From Betaproteobacteria bacterium (lineage in GTDB: Bacteria; Pseudomonadota; Gammaproteobacteria; Burkholderiales; Usitatibacteraceae): a DNA stretch of 64,000 nucleotides. The notes beneath the pieces were generated by a model, which saw only the letters and a list, made by a program, of their open reading frames with translations, did not search any database and was not told the origin of the DNA. The DNA lies in the NCBI GenBank assembly GCA_016708825.1, contig JADJEZ010000007.1, forward strand, positions 186,001 through 250,000, written 5' to 3'. Shown piece by piece: positions 63,826 through 64,000 of the stretch (the stretch's first letter is position 1; each line of letters starts with the position of its first letter). The translations under genes were made by a program, and so were the position numbers.

Positions 63826-64000
63826 CAGGTCTCGCAACCCGAAGTTGACTGCCGCAAACCCTGCGGCGGGGAATGCCACGCGTCGCTACAGACTTGAGTT
63901 TCTGCAATCCGCGCTTCGGGAATGGCGGGCACTCGACGGCTCCGTCAAGAGCATCTTCAAGAAGCATCTTGAGATTAGGCTCAAGACTCCGCATTTCGCG
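63815..64000 (+). CDS. RelE/ParE-family toxin, 3' truncated by window end
   Basis: The first 62 residues are visible. After a basic N-terminus (MTSSRSRNPKLTAAN) comes YRLEFLQSALREWRALDGSV, then KSIFKKHLEIRLKTPHFA. This is the RelE subfamily pattern (usually YRLEFLPSALKEWRKLD). It cleaves mRNA at the ribosome in known members. The catalytic C-terminus is outside the window. Confidence 0.82.
   Translation, partial: MTSSRSRNPKLTAANPAAGNATRRYRLEFLQSALREWRALDGSVKSIFKKHLEIRLKTPHFA

Noticed and set aside
1..64000. CRISPR arrays, tRNA or rRNA genes, insertion sequences
   Set aside because: No regularly spaced repeats, no tRNA-like TTCGAnTCC cloverleaf, no rRNA sequence and no transposase frame was found. 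XerD is the housekeeping recombinase.

Overview
The window is one piece of a high-GC bacterial chromosome, most likely an unclassified soil or freshwater betaproteobacterium. This rests on the ffh/ypjD/corC block facing rpsP-rimM-trmD-rplS, a TIGR02449-zapA-6S RNA-EVE block, a BPSS1780-type membrane protein, divergent folB/plsY, and ArgE-, TrkA/TrkH- and GshA-type proteins typical of that class. I cannot name a genus. The sequence looks like an incompletely polished long-read assembly: at least fifteen otherwise intact genes are broken by one- or two-base changes, nearly all in short homopolymers. I annotate these as single genes with the suspected error marked, not as pseudogenes.

Layout. 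1-6813 (+): the end of a flavin disulfide reductase, a DUF547 protein, gshA, and a coupled four-gene set (two small glycosyltransferase-type proteins, DUF3047, FAD oxidoreductase). 6821-8994 (-): CorC-type transporter and YpjD. 9041-13915 (+): ffh, a branched-chain amino-acid binding protein, then the rpsP-rimM-trmD-rplS operon with promoter and terminator. 13979-20319: a probable sulfolactate (or sugar-acid) catabolic locus, with a GntR regulator and AEC carrier divergent from SuyA/SuyB-like subunits, a fused TRAP permease and a ComC-like dehydrogenase. 20323-25758: housekeeping genes (ogt, xerD, TauE, ybaK, folB, plsY, response regulator). 25847-30494: S9 peptidase, mercaptopyruvate sulfurtransferase, EamA exporter and an unknown membrane protein.

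30510-36307 (-) is the most unusual locus. Three tiny double-glycine-leader precursor genes are followed by a terminator hairpin, a CPBP membrane protease, an HlyD adaptor and an ABC exporter with an intact C39 leader peptidase. The exporter is translationally coupled to a HicAB toxin-antitoxin pair. It looks like a bacteriocin or signalling-peptide export system.

36308-45284 (-): LPS core/envelope genes (five glycosyltransferases and MsbA) with a secreted serine protease among them. 45361-47235 (-): a B12-riboswitch-controlled BtuB receptor carrying an in-frame amber codon. 47304-52309 (+): TIGR02449-zapA, 6S RNA, EVE protein, TauE exporter, trkA and trkH. 52284-55439 (-): O-antigen ligase, an M20 deacylase and TerC.

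55667-64000 (+) is an accessory island. A secreted IPT/TIG protein is paired with a giant Rhs/YD-repeat protein whose low-GC C-terminus carries an HEGMH zinc-protease motif. A GspG-like small protein (possible immunity or accessory protein) and a Phd/RelE toxin-antitoxin module, cut by the window edge, follow.
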